The notes: generated by a model from the letters alone, not told the origin. Shown: positions 52,438 to 61,862, counted from the stretch's first letter. The stretch: DNA of 64,000 bases from Herbidospora cretacea (GCF_001570605.1 NZ_BBXG01000030.1:1-64000); one strand, 5' to 3'. Program-made: numbers and translations.

Positions 52438-55047
52438 ATGGGACCTGACGTGCGCCTCAGGAGTTCGTGGCCGCTCGTCGGACGCGCCGCGGCCCTGCGT
52501 GTCATCACCGAATCGGCGGCGCAGCCGGACATCGAAGGCGTCGTGGTCGTCGGCCCACCGGGGGTGGGCCGCACCCGCCTGGCCAAGGAGGCGGTCACGA
52601 GGCTGTCGTCCGCGGGCCACCCCGGCTCGTGGGCGACCGGCACCCGCGCGGCCGGCACGATCGCCCTCGGCGCGCTGCTCCACCTCGCTCCACCGGGTGA
52701 CGCTCTGGGCACGTTCGCCCGGATCGTGGAACGGTTCAGCGCCCCCGGCGGACAGCGCCCCGTGCTCGTGGTCGACGACGCCCACCTGCTCGACTCGGCC
52801 TCGGCCGCGCTGGTCTTCCAGCTCGCCGTGCACACCCGGACGTTCGTGGTGCTCACCGTCCGGCAGGGCCGGACCGCCCCCGACGTGGTCACCGCCCTGT
52901 GGAAGGAGCGGGTGGCCCGCCGGGTCGAACTCGAGCCCCTCGCCGACGAGGAGGTCGACGCCGTCCTGGAGCGCGGCCTCGGCGGCCCGCTCGACGTCGT
53001 CACCCGGCGCACCCTGCGCCGCCTGTCGGCGGGAAACCCCCTGGTCCTGTACGAACTGGTCCAGTCGGCCCTGGAGGGCGGCGCCCTCCGCAACGTCGAC
53101 GGCCTGTGGCACCTCGACGGGCACCTCCAGGTCACCGGCCGGCTGGGCGATCTCGTGGAAGCCCAGATGGACGTCGACGACTCGGCCGTGCTGAGCGTCC
53201 TGGAGGTGCTGGCCTGCAAGGAGCCCCTCAGCCAGCCCGTCTTGGAGGCGATCACCGGCCACGCGGCCGTCGTCCAGGCCGAACGCCGCGGGCTCGTCGT
53301 GCTCGAACGCTCCGGCCAGCGCCTCGCCACCCGCCTGTCCATCCCCGCGTACGCCGGGGTGATCAGGGCCCGGATGCCCCGCGCGCGGGCCCGCGCCATC
53401 TGGGAGAGCCTGGCCGAGTCGCTCGGCAAGACCCCGCGCCGCCGCGCCGACGACGCGCTCGAACTGGCCGTCTCCCGCCACCGCGCCGGACTCGGCTCCT
53501 CGGCCGGGGAACTGCTCGCCGGGGCCCGCCAGGCAGCCGAACGCCTGGAGTTCGACCTGGCCGAACGGCTCGCCATGGCCAGCCGCGACGCCAGCGGCGG
53601 CGTCGACGCCGACCTGACCCTGGCCGAGGTGCTCGCCTGGCAGGGCCGCTACGAGGCGGCGGCCGGAATCCTGCCCGAGCCGGAGGACTGCGCCGACGAG
53701 GAGAGCTCCGACCGCCGCGCGATGCTCCAGGAACGCATCGAGTACTGGCACCGCGAAGCGGCCCCGGCCGGCGGCCACCCGACCGGCGAACGCGCCGCCG
53801 AGGCGGTGTCGACGTGGATCATTCTGCTGGAGGGCCACGTCGCCCGCTCGATCGCGGTCGGCACCGCCCTGCTGGCCCCGCCCGACCCCCACCTCCCGCC
53901 CCGCGCCATCACCTGGGCCGCCACGGCGATCATGGTGGCCGCCGGCCTGGCGGGCGACCGTCGGCTCATCGACCAGGCCGCCGCGACCGGCCTCCACGTC
54001 GCCACCGAACACCGGGGCACCCTGCCGCGAGCCCAGGGGCAGGTCCACAGCGTCCGCTGTGTGGCGCTGGTGCTGGCGGGCGCGCTCGCCGAGGCCGCCG
54101 AGGCCGTCGAGGCGGGCTACGAGGAGGCGGTGGAGACCCAGCTCCCGCAGCTCGTCGGCGTCTGGACGGGCCTGCGCGGCATCGTCGCCAAGGCCCAGGG
54201 CCGGATGACGTTGGCCCAGCAGGCGCTGCGCGAGTCGATCGTGCTGCTCGACGGCCACGACCCGCTCCGCCTCCAGCGCCTCTACCTGTCCGAGCTCGTC
54301 GGAGCCCTCGCCATGGCGGGCGACACGGCCGGGGCCGACCAGTGGCTGGCCCGGATGGAGGACTCCCCGGCCCCGCCCGGCGCGCTGGTCGACCCGTGGA
54401 TCAACCGCAACCGCGCCTGGGCCGCCGTCGCCGCGCTGGACCTGAACCACGGCGTCGAACGTTCGATCACCGCCGCGAAGGAGGCCCGGAAGGCGGGCGC
54501 GCCGCTGCTGGAGGCGCACGCCCTGGCCGACGCCTGCCGGATGGGCGGCGCGATCTCGGTCCGCGACCGCCTGGCCGAACTCTCCGCCACCACCCCCACC
54601 CCGGTGACCAGGGCCTTCGCGGCGATGGCCACGGCCTACGCCACCGAGGACCCCGATCTGCTGATGGAATCGGCCCTCATCCTGCACCGCTTGGGGCACA
54701 CGCTCGCGGGGGCGGAGTGCGCGGCGACGTCGTACCGGTTACTCGTGGCGGCCGGACGACGGACGGCCGCCACCAACGCGCAGACCCTGGCCAGGGAGCT
54801 GCTGGCCGACTGCGGCGGGGCGAGGACGCCGCAGTCGGACCTGTCGGGCGGCGAGACCACGCTGACCCCCCGGGAGCTCCAGGTCGCCAAGCTGGTGGCG
54901 TCGGGGCTGACCGGCCGGGCGGTGGCCGACCGGCTGGAGCTGTCCCTGCGCACGGTCAACAACCACCTGGGCCGGGTCTACACGAAACTGGGGGTGTCGG
55001 GACGGCAGGCGCTGGCGCAGGTGCTCGGCCCCATGGACTACCCCTGA
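52438..55047 (+). CDS. LAL-type LuxR regulator (AAA ATPase with C-terminal HTH)
   Basis: 869 residues. N-terminal ATPase with Walker A GPPGVGRTR (the usual Lys is Arg) and Walker B VLVVDDAHLLD. A long helical TPR-like middle precedes a C-terminal LuxR HTH (LTPRELQVAKLVASGLTGRAV). The Lys-to-Arg change suggests altered ATP use. LALs activate secondary-metabolite or sugar genes. A TTGACA (52367-52372) lies upstream. It could control the adjacent micropeptide/SARP locus or the RiPP cluster. Confidence 0.88.
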   Translation: MGPDVRLRSSWPLVGRAAALRVITESAAQPDIEGVVVVGPPGVGRTRLAKEAVTRLSSAGHPGSWATGTRAAGTIALGALLHLAPPGDALGTFARIVERFSAPGGQRPVLVVDDAHLLDSASAALVFQLAVHTRTFVVLTVRQGRTAPDVVTALWKERVARRVELEPLADEEVDAVLERGLGGPLDVVTRRTLRRLSAGNPLVLYELVQSALEGGALRNVDGLWHLDGHLQVTGRLGDLVEAQMDVDDSAVLSVLEVLACKEPLSQPVLEAITGHAAVVQAERRGLVVLERSGQRLATRLSIPAYAGVIRARMPRARARAIWESLAESLGKTPRRRADDALELAVSRHRAGLGSSAGELLAGARQAAERLEFDLAERLAMASRDASGGVDADLTLAEVLAWQGRYEAAAGILPEPEDCADEESSDRRAMLQERIEYWHREAAPAGGHPTGERAAEAVSTWIILLEGHVARSIAVGTALLAPPDPHLPPRAITWAATAIMVAAGLAGDRRLIDQAAATGLHVATEHRGTLPRAQGQVHSVRCVALVLAGALAEAAEAVEAGYEEAVETQLPQLVGVWTGLRGIVAKAQGRMTLAQQALRESIVLLDGHDPLRLQRLYLSELVGALAMAGDTAGADQWLARMEDSPAPPGALVDPWINRNRAWAAVAALDLNHGVERSITAAKEARKAGAPLLEAHALADACRMGGAISVRDRLAELSATTPTPVTRAFAAMATAYATEDPDLLMESALILHRLGHTLAGAECAATSYRLLVAAGRRTAATNAQTLARELLADCGGARTPQSDLSGGETTLTPRELQVAKLVASGLTGRAVADRLELSLRTVNNHLGRVYTKLGVSGRQALAQVLGPMDYP

Positions 55048-55058
55048 CTGCCAGGTCG

Positions 55059-55077
55059 TTATACGGGCCTTATACGG
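55059..55077 (+). promoter_or_regulatory. SARP-type direct repeat upstream of the micropeptide
   Basis: TTATACGG occurs at 55059-55066 and 55070-55077, an 11-base period. This is the spacing of classic SARP heptamer repeats. A related TTATAGG with nearby TGTGCAA lies at 58271 in front of the SARP gene. Confidence 0.5.
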
Positions 55078-55127
55078 CACCTGTGCAAACGTGAAAGGGA
55101 ATCGAACCAAATCGAGGGGGTTCCCGA

Positions 55128-55256
55128 ATGTCGGCGAAACTTCGGAGGTCGGCGGTCGCGCTCCTGGCGACCCTCACGGTCCTCACCGTGCTGACCGCAC
55201 CTCCGGCCCAGGCCGAACCGCCCAAGGGCGCTGTTTCGAACATGCCCTGGGGTTAG
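55128..55256 (+). CDS. Secreted micropeptide precursor
   Basis: 42 residues. ATG 55128 has GAGGGGG 7 bases upstream, strong for such a small gene. Residues 1-29 form a textbook signal peptide (Lys-Arg-Arg, hydrophobic core LLATLTVLTVLT, then PPAQA), predicting a mature 13-residue peptide EPPKGAVSNMPWG. It sits between two large TPR-type regulators and overlaps the SARP stop by 4 bases. An exported signal peptide for its TPR-type neighbour is an attractive but untested idea. Confidence 0.6.
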   Translation: MSAKLRRSAVALLATLTVLTVLTAPPAQAEPPKGAVSNMPWG

Positions 55257-58243
55257 CCGAGCCGGGCGGCGGCCTCCTCGGCCTTCCGGCGCAGGAGCCG
55301 GCCACGGCCGTGGTCGCCGCTCGTTTCGGCGATCGCGGCCTGGACCCGCAGCGCGCGGGCCCGCCACAGATCGTTGCCCATGGACGTGAAGATCGTCAGC
55401 GCGCGGGCGACGAGATCCTCGGCCTCGGGCGAGCCGGTCCGCAGTTCACCCAGGGCGACCAGCGCCATCGCCTGGGCGAAGGGCTCTTCGAGGGCCTCGG
55501 CGATCTTCAGGGCCGAGTGGAGGGTGTGCTCCGCCTCGGCGGTCCGGCCCAGTTCGGCCTGCGCCTGACCCAGCCCCCGGAGCAGGTAGGCCTCGCCGAG
55601 CAGGTCGTTGAGCCCTCTGACCAGCGGCAGCGTCGCCTCGAAACACTGGGCCGCCGCCTCGTGGCGGTGCTGGCGAAGGTGACTCTCGCCCAACGCGAAC
55701 CGGGCCTGCGCCTGGCCGCGGATGTTGCCGAGCTCCTCGAACGCCGCCAGCGCCTCGCCGAGCAGCTTCTCGGCTGGGGCGAACCTGCCCCGGTCGAGAC
55801 TGATCTGGGCCAGGCCCGCCAGGACGTTCGCCTCGGCGGCCCGGTCACCGGCCGCGCGCAGGATCGGCAGCGCCTTCTCGTAGGCCACCGAGGCGTCGTC
55901 GAGGCGGCCGGTCGAGCGGTGGAGCATGGCCAGGTTGCGCAGGGCCAGCGCGTGACCGTGGGGTTCGGCGGCCGAGGTGAACAGGTCGCATGCCTCGTCG
56001 AGCAGGCGTCGCGCCTCGGGGAAGCGCTTGCGGTTCAGATCGAGGCTGCCCAGGCCGTAGACCATGGCGGCCTCGCCCCGGACGTCGCCCGCCGCGCGGG
56101 CCGCCGCGAGAGCGGCCAGGTGGGTGGTCTCCCAGTCGGCCAGGTGGAAGTGAGACTCGAACAGGGTCACCGAGGTCATCGCCAGGTCCCACGCCAGCCG
56201 GTGATCGCTCGTGTGGACGACCACGCTGACCAGCGACGACCGCTCCGTCTCCAGCCAGCCCAGCGGATCGGCCAGCAGCCGGTCGACGGTCGCCGGATCC
56301 GGCCGCCAGCGGGGCGCGGCGTCGTGCAGGACGACATGGTCGCCGCCGTACACGCGGATGTGCGCCTCTTCGGCGAGGGCGAGCAGGCCGCCGTAGGCGC
56401 GGGCCAGGGCGGCGGCGCGTTCGGCGGCGGGCTCTTCGGCCAGGGCGCGTTCGCGGGCGTAGAGGCGGACCAGGTCGTGGAAGTGGTAGCGCGGCGGATG
56501 GTGGGGGGAGGAGCAGTCGACCTCCAGGAGCTGCGCCGCGACGAGCTGCTCGATCAGTTCGTGGGCGGCCGGGAGGTCGCCGTCGAGCAGGGCCGCGCCG
56601 ACCCACGTGGCGAACGAGGCGGTGTCGAGCAGGCCGAGCAGCCGGAACAGCCGGGCCTCGGCCGGGGCGAGGCTGCGGTAGCTGAGCTCGAAATGGGTGC
56701 GGAGCCGGAGGTCGCCGTGGGCCAGCTCGTCGAGCCGCCGCCGCTCGTCGGCGAACCGTTCGGCCAGGTCGGCGGGGGTCACGTCGGGACGTCCGGCCAG
56801 CCGGGCCCCGGCGATGCGCAGGGCCAGCGGCAGGCCGTCGCACAGGGCGGCGAGCCGGACCGCCGCCGGGTCGTCGCGTAACCGGCTCGCCCCGGCCACG
56901 TCGGCCAGCACGGTCAGCGCGTCGTCGGCCGCGAGGGTGCCCAGCCTGACGACCTGGGCGCCGTCCCGGGAGACCAGGCTGTCGAGGCTGTCCCGGCTGG
57001 TCACGACGGCCGCGCAGGTCGCCGAGCCGGGCAGCAGCGCCCGGACCTGGGCGGCGTTCCTGGCGTTGTCGAGCACCATGAGCACCCGCCGCCCGGCCAG
57101 CGCGCTGCGCAGCAGCCCGGCCCGCTCCTCGGGGTCGGGTGGGATGCGGCTGCCCGGCACGCCCAGCGCCCGCAGGAACCCGTCGACCACGTTCTCGACC
57201 GCCACCGGCTCGATGTGCTCGGCGTATCCGTGCAGGTCGGCGTAGAGCTGGCCGTCGGGGAAGAGGTGGGCGACGCGGTGGGCCCAGTGGACGGCCAGGC
57301 CGGTCTTGCCGACCCCGCCCATCCCAGTCACCCCGGCGAACGCGGGTACACCCTTGGCCGACCGATCGGCGAGGATCCGGTCGAGCCGGGCCAGTTCGGC
57401 GTCCCGGCCGGTGAACCCCGCCACGCTCGGCGGCAGCTGCGCGGGCACCGGTACGAGCTGCTCGGCGGGTCCCTCCGCGTGGCGCGCCACCCGCTGCCGG
57501 GGCGGTTCGAGCGAGGGGTCGGAGCGCAGCATCGCGGCGTGCAGCCCGACCAGGTCGGGGCCGGGTTCGCGGCCATGCTCGGCGACGGTGCGGCGGCGGC
57601 CGGAGCGGTAGACCTCCAGGGCGTCGGCGCGGCGGCCGGCGCGGTGCAGCGCCAGCATCAGCAGGCCGCGCAGCCCCTCGCGGCCGGGATGCCGGGCCAC
57701 CTGGGCGGTGAGCTCGCCCACCAGGTCGGCGTGCCGCCCGAGGGCCAGATCGGCCTCGAAGCGGCGTTCCCCGGTGGCCAGCCGGAGCTCGTCGAGGCGG
57801 CGCGCCTCCTGGTGCAGGAACGGGATCCCGGCCAGGTCGTCGTAGGCGGGCCCGCGCCACAGGGCGAGCGCCTCGCTGAGCAGGTCGCCGGCGCGGGCGG
57901 GGTCGCCGTCGGCCAGGGCGCGGGCCCCCTCGGCCGCGCGGCTCTCGAACAGGTGGGCGTCGAGCTCGCCGGTACGGACGCTCAACGCATAGCCGGAGGG
58001 GTGCCGGACGATGCACTCCATGTCCCCGACGGCGCGGCGCAGCTGGTAGACGTACAGCCGCAGGTTCTCCTTGGCCGACGGGGGAGGGGCGTCCCAGAGC
58101 AGGCCGTGGAGCCGGTCCATGGGCACGATCGTGTTCGCCCGGCTGATCAGCCCGGCCAGGAGGAGTCGCTGCTTGGCCGACCGCAGCGGGATCGCGACAT
58201 CGTCGGCCATGAGGGTCAGCGGGCCGAGGACCCCCATCCACAT
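55253..58243 (-). CDS. AfsR-like SARP regulator (BTAD, NB-ARC, TPR)
   Basis: About 996 residues from ATG 58243 (TTG at 58252 and ATG at 58237 are alternatives). Order: SARP winged helix (VLGPLTL, SAKENLRLYVYQLRRAVG), BTAD (about 95-250), NB-ARC with Walker A GMGGVGKTG near 305, then C-terminal TPRs. AfsR-type proteins activate secondary metabolism and are usually controlled by phosphorylation or ligand binding to the TPRs. Adjacent to the secreted micropeptide, which is a candidate ligand. Confidence 0.9.
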   Translation of the reverse strand: MWMGVLGPLTLMADDVAIPLRSAKQRLLLAGLISRANTIVPMDRLHGLLWDAPPPSAKENLRLYVYQLRRAVGDMECIVRHPSGYALSVRTGELDAHLFESRAAEGARALADGDPARAGDLLSEALALWRGPAYDDLAGIPFLHQEARRLDELRLATGERRFEADLALGRHADLVGELTAQVARHPGREGLRGLLMLALHRAGRRADALEVYRSGRRRTVAEHGREPGPDLVGLHAAMLRSDPSLEPPRQRVARHAEGPAEQLVPVPAQLPPSVAGFTGRDAELARLDRILADRSAKGVPAFAGVTGMGGVGKTGLAVHWAHRVAHLFPDGQLYADLHGYAEHIEPVAVENVVDGFLRALGVPGSRIPPDPEERAGLLRSALAGRRVLMVLDNARNAAQVRALLPGSATCAAVVTSRDSLDSLVSRDGAQVVRLGTLAADDALTVLADVAGASRLRDDPAAVRLAALCDGLPLALRIAGARLAGRPDVTPADLAERFADERRRLDELAHGDLRLRTHFELSYRSLAPAEARLFRLLGLLDTASFATWVGAALLDGDLPAAHELIEQLVAAQLLEVDCSSPHHPPRYHFHDLVRLYARERALAEEPAAERAAALARAYGGLLALAEEAHIRVYGGDHVVLHDAAPRWRPDPATVDRLLADPLGWLETERSSLVSVVVHTSDHRLAWDLAMTSVTLFESHFHLADWETTHLAALAAARAAGDVRGEAAMVYGLGSLDLNRKRFPEARRLLDEACDLFTSAAEPHGHALALRNLAMLHRSTGRLDDASVAYEKALPILRAAGDRAAEANVLAGLAQISLDRGRFAPAEKLLGEALAAFEELGNIRGQAQARFALGESHLRQHRHEAAAQCFEATLPLVRGLNDLLGEAYLLRGLGQAQAELGRTAEAEHTLHSALKIAEALEEPFAQAMALVALGELRTGSPEAEDLVARALTIFTSMGNDLWRARALRVQAAIAETSGDHGRGRLLRRKAEEAAARLG

Positions 58244-58403
58244 AAGCGGCAATCTATCGGGTCACCGCACTTATAGGTGTGCAAGAGATCGAAGACCCCG
58301 GCGAGACACCGCATGGCCGGGGGTCACGGGCTCATCCGGGTCGACATGCCGCTTTTGGGGTGGTTGATCCCCTCCTGAGAGTGGTGGTCGGCGGCGTGCG
58401 AGT

Positions 58404-59603
58404 ATGTCCCGGGTGAAACCACAGCCGCAGGTCATGACCCCCGGCCTGACGTTCCTCTTCGCCGTCGCCGGGGGCGCGGCGGTCGGCAACCTCTACTGGG
58501 CCCAGCCGCTCCTCGACTTCATCGCCCTGGAGCTCCACGCGTCGACGGCCACCGCCGGTCTGCTCGTGACGGCGACCCAGGTGGGCTACGCCCTGGGGAT
58601 CCTGCTGTTCGTGCCGCTGGGGGACGTGCTGAACCGGCGCAAGCTGATCCCGGTCATGCTGCTGATCTCGGCGGTGACGCTGCTGCTGTGCGCCCTCGCG
58701 CCCACGTTCGCCCTCCTGCTGGCCGCGATCTCCCTGCTCGGCGTCACCACCGTGGCCGGACAGCTCCTCACCCCGCTGGCCGGAGACCTGGCCGACGACA
58801 CCCGGCGCGGCCACGTGGTCGGCACGGTGACCTCGGGCATCCTGACCGGCATCCTGGTCTCCCGGACGATCAGCGGCCTGGTCGCCCAGTTCGCGGGCTG
58901 GCGCACCATCTTCGTGGCGGCCTCGGCCCTGGCCGTGCTGTCCGCCTTCCTGCTCTACCGGGCGATCCCGGAGCTGGAGCCCAAGACGCGGCTGGCGTAC
59001 CCGAAGTTGATCGCCTCGGTCTTCGGGGTGGTCCGCCGAGAGCGGGTGGTCCGCTGGACCCTCGTCCTGTCCGGTACGGGTTTCGCCACCTTCACCATGT
59101 TCTGGACGTCGCTCACCTTCCTCCTCAGCTCGCCGCCCTTCGACTACCCGGTCTCGGTCATCGGCCTGTTCGGCCTGGCGGGCCTGGTCGGAGCCGTGGC
59201 CGCCCAGCGCGCCGGGCGCCTCCACGACCGCGGCTGGTCGCTGCCCGCCACGGGCCTGCTCTGGATGCTGGTCCTGCTGTCGTTCGGCGTGGCCGAGTTC
59301 GCCGGGCGTTCGGTGGTGATGGTCCTGGTCGTCGTGGTGCTGATCGACGCGGGGATCCAGGGCCTGAACATCCTGAACCAGATGCGGATGTTCGCGGTCT
59401 CCCACGAGGCCCGGAGCCGGTTGAACACCGCCTACGTGACGGGGAACTTCGTCGGCGGCGCCATCGGCTCGGCGGCGGCCTCGGCGCTGTGGGCGGTCGG
59501 CGAGTGGCACGCGGTGAGCCTCGCGGGCATGGCGATGTCGGTCGTGGCCCTGGCGATCTGGGCCGTCGGCAGGCGCGGCGCCCTGGTCGTTACCTCTTCG
59601 TGA
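58404..59603 (+). CDS. MFS transporter
   Basis: 399 residues with 12 hydrophobic segments. Motif A-like loop PLGDVLNRRKLIP and a drug-exporter-like middle. Similar proteins are annotated YgaY-like or sugar/drug exporters; the substrate cannot be told. An ATG ten codons later is a possible start. No clear operon partner; divergent from the SARP gene. Confidence 0.85.
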   Translation: MSRVKPQPQVMTPGLTFLFAVAGGAAVGNLYWAQPLLDFIALELHASTATAGLLVTATQVGYALGILLFVPLGDVLNRRKLIPVMLLISAVTLLLCALAPTFALLLAAISLLGVTTVAGQLLTPLAGDLADDTRRGHVVGTVTSGILTGILVSRTISGLVAQFAGWRTIFVAASALAVLSAFLLYRAIPELEPKTRLAYPKLIASVFGVVRRERVVRWTLVLSGTGFATFTMFWTSLTFLLSSPPFDYPVSVIGLFGLAGLVGAVAAQRAGRLHDRGWSLPATGLLWMLVLLSFGVAEFAGRSVVMVLVVVVLIDAGIQGLNILNQMRMFAVSHEARSRLNTAYVTGNFVGGAIGSAAASALWAVGEWHAVSLAGMAMSVVALAIWAVGRRGALVVTSS

Positions 59604-59849
59604 TTGGCCGATCGCGCCATTTGCCGGTGATGCCCGCGTTTCCATGAGCATTCGCCGCCCTAAACCCCCGGAATCCCCAAACAGCGGCAACTCGACGGCA
59701 GGTCGCAAGGCCTCCGGTCAAACCACGCCCATCGTCGCCTGCAACCTCGTCCAACCAGCTTCAAATCGACGCCACTTCACTAGCTATTCGGGCCGAAAGC
59801 GAAAAAAGTAGAAGTGTACACAATGTCGAAAGAGCCCAGAGGAGTACCC

Positions 59850-60119
59850 ATGGACGGCAAGCGATTCGCGACGGTGGGGGCGGGGTTCCTCGGAGCGGCG
59901 GCCCTTGTCTTCGGCCCGGTGTCGGCGGCGTCGGCCACCGAGGCCGCGACCACCGCGACCACGACCGCGGTCAGCACCTCGGCGAGCGCCTTCCCCGGCC
60001 ACGGCGGCTGGGGCGACGGCCACCACCACAAGCGCTACCACAACTACGACTACAACCACCACAACCACCACAAGCACCACTACAACAAGCACCACGGCCA
60101 CCACTACGGCTGGTGGTGA
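59850..60119 (+). CDS. Secreted His-rich small protein
   Basis: 89 residues. AGGAG lies 5 bases before the ATG. Signal peptide MDGKRFATVGAG and following hydrophobic stretch, ending ASA. The mature part is mostly His, Asn, Tyr and Lys (HHHKRY, HNHHKHHYNKHHGHHYGWW), so it should bind Ni, Zn or Cu. Its signal peptide is nearly identical to the one at 60706, but the mature composition is the opposite. Confidence 0.8.
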   Translation: MDGKRFATVGAGFLGAAALVFGPVSAASATEAATTATTTAVSTSASAFPGHGGWGDGHHHKRYHNYDYNHHNHHKHHYNKHHGHHYGWW

Positions 60120-60121
60120 GC

Positions 60122-60229
60122 GCCGCAGCTCTCAAGGCAGAGCAGAACAAGCGCCACAGCTCCCAAGGCAGATGCAGTGCACGAGCCACGGCTCTCAAGG
60201 CAGATGCAGAGCAAGAGCCACAGCTCACC
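60122..60229. repeat. 32-base tandem repeat
   Basis: Three units of 31-32 bases starting GCC[GA]C[AG]GCTC (60122, 60153, 60185) and a partial fourth at 60217. This is the first part of a 586-base stretch (60120-60705) with no convincing gene; the remainder holds the next repeat and the leader of the acidic protein gene. Confidence 0.75.
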
Positions 60230-60290
60230 AGCCAGTCACCTCCACCGCTCGGGGCCGTCCCGGGCGGTGGATCCATGTCCGGGCCGTCCC

Positions 60291-60414
60291 GAGCGATGGA
60301 CCTCGGCTCGCGGCTGGGCCCGGTGATGGGCCTCGGTTCGTGGCCTGGGTCCGGTGATGGGCCTCAGTTAATGGCCTCGGCCGGGTGATGGGCTTCGGTT
60401 CGTGGTCTGGGCCG
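60291..60414. repeat. 31-base tandem repeat
   Basis: Four units of 31 bases at 60291, 60322, 60353 and 60384. The last three start GGTGATGGGC; the first is more diverged. This minisatellite differs from the 32-base array just before it. A frame through both exists but is only low-complexity and was not called. Confidence 0.75.
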
Positions 60415-60705
60415 GGTTTTCGGGGCTTCGGGATAAGCGCCGCATAAGGGCTTTGCCAACGAGTGGGGGACCTCATCTCCGCCGCCCTCGGGCATCCCGG
60501 GATTCGGCTGAGGCCGTCCCCAACCCATTCCCACTCAACGCGCACCGCAACGTAGCTCGATAAGCCCTACATAAAAGCCGAGGGCCCCCACCCGCCCAGA
60601 ACCTGTCCGGGTCGTCGTCAAAAGGACGCCACGCCCCCTAGAGCCGCCCCCCGGTCGTCGGCAAGCCTGAAATGGCAAGCCAGGCGAATCCTAGGAGGAG
60701 AAGCC

Positions 60706-60981
60706 ATGAACGGTAAGCGATTCGCGACGGTGGGGGCGGGGGTCCTCGGTGCGGCGGCCCTGGCTCTGGGGCCGATCTCGGCGGCTCAGGCCGAAACCAC
60801 CAGCGCGGTGACGACTACCGCGGTGAGCACGGTCGCCGCCCCGGCGTCCACGACCTACGACGACTGGGGTTACGACGACTGGGACGACGACTACTACTAC
60901 GACGACTACTACTACGACGACTGGGACGACGGGTACTGGGACGACGACTACGTCGTCGAGGAGTACTACTACTGGGACTAG
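60706..60981 (+). CDS. Secreted Asp/Tyr/Trp-rich small protein
   Basis: 91 residues, AGGAGGAG just upstream. Signal peptide MNGKRFATVGAG, matching the His-rich protein at nearly every position. The mature part is acidic and aromatic (YDDWGYDDWDDDYYYDDY and similar). It would bind Ca, other metals or basic partners. Could pair electrostatically with the His-rich protein in the cell wall (inference). Confidence 0.8.
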   Translation: MNGKRFATVGAGVLGAAALALGPISAAQAETTSAVTTTAVSTVAAPASTTYDDWGYDDWDDDYYYDDYYYDDWDDGYWDDDYVVEEYYYWD

Positions 60982-61001
60982 CCTCTAGCGGCTCCCGCCT
61001 T

Positions 61002-61029
61002 CACCGCCCGGGTCATCACCCGGGCGGTG
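61002..61029. terminator. Bidirectional terminator hairpin
   Basis: A perfect 12-base stem CACCGCCCGGGT / ACCCGGGCGGTG with loop CATC, between the convergent stops at 60981 and 61039. A short T-rich stretch follows. Confidence 0.85.
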
Positions 61030-61038
61030 CAGGTTTCT

Positions 61039-61698
61039 CTACTGGAGCGGCCCGCCCATCGAGGCGAGCAGTTGCTGCATCCGGTCGATCTCGATGCGCT
61101 GGTCGGAGTCGACGTGGGTGGCGAAGACGTAGGCCTCGGTCTCCTGACCGCCGCCGGCGGTGAACAGCGTGCCGACCATCTCCAGGGCGCCCATGTGGTG
61201 GCCGATCATGAACTGGGTGAAGAGGCGGTCGAACTCGCCGTCCTTCGCCTTCTCCAGCCGGTCGAACTGCGCCTCGGTCAGCATCCCGGGCATCATCCCG
61301 CCCGCCCCGTGGCCGTGGTCGGCCGACGGCACGTCCTGCCCCCGGGACGTCAGCCACTTGCGCATCTGCGTCATCTCGTCCTCCTGCGTGGACGAGATGC
61401 GCTTCGCGATCAGGGTCACGTCGCGGTTCTCGGTCCGGGCGGGCACGAGCGAGGTCATCCGGAGCGCCTGGGCGTGGTGCGGGATCATCCCCTGGAAGAA
61501 GGTCACGTCGGCGGCGGTGAAGGACGCCGGGGTGGCCGAGGGCACGGCGGTGCCCGTGAGCGTCTTCGCGGCCTGGCCGGGAGCGCCGGGCTGGACGACC
61601 ACCGGCGCATTGGGCGCGGGCGGCGGTTCGTCACTGCAGCCGGCCAAAACCCAGCCGGTGACCAGCAGTAATGCGCTCAGTTGACGCAATCCGTTCAT
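61039..61698 (-). CDS. DUF305 lipoprotein
   Basis: 219 residues. Lipobox LAGC at the N-terminus, then a Pro-rich linker. Two DUF305 repeats with MIPHHAQALRM and MIGHHMGALEM, the His/Met motifs of this ferritin-like metal-binding family. Surface-anchored, perhaps copper handling. Divergent from the LVIVD gene, a common neighbour. Confidence 0.88.
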   Translation of the reverse strand: MNGLRQLSALLLVTGWVLAGCSDEPPPAPNAPVVVQPGAPGQAAKTLTGTAVPSATPASFTAADVTFFQGMIPHHAQALRMTSLVPARTENRDVTLIAKRISSTQEDEMTQMRKWLTSRGQDVPSADHGHGAGGMMPGMLTEAQFDRLEKAKDGEFDRLFTQFMIGHHMGALEMVGTLFTAGGGQETEAYVFATHVDSDQRIEIDRMQQLLASMGGPLQ

Positions 61699-61744
61699 AG
61701 TGGGGTGCTGCTCCCGCTGTCCCGTCGGCATCTGTCCGGAAAAG

Positions 61745-61758
61745 TAGATATGTCTACG
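61745..61758. promoter_or_regulatory. Palindrome in the DUF305/LVIVD divergent promoter region
   Basis: GTAGATATGTCTAC has 5-base arms around TATG. It is a possible operator for a metal regulator; a weaker match to the left half lies near 59800 upstream of the His-rich gene. Confidence 0.35.
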
Positions 61759-61862
61759 TATAGAACATCAAGACCCTTTCGGTTACGGTACGCGGTGAAA
61801 TACCACATAGGACCGCCGCCCCAACCTCAGGGCGAACGGTTCCCATCAGAAGGGACGCCCCG

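Noticed and set aside
58271-58277. TTATAGG before the SARP gene as a full SARP operator
   Set aside because: Only one half-site resembles the repeat at 55059; kept as a hint, not as a feature.
60113-60388. 91-codon frame through the tandem repeats
   Set aside because: Low-complexity translation of minisatellites with no ribosome site; overlaps the end of the His-rich gene.
60122-60414. Tandem repeats as a possible CRISPR array
   Set aside because: No unique spacers between units and no cas genes in the window.
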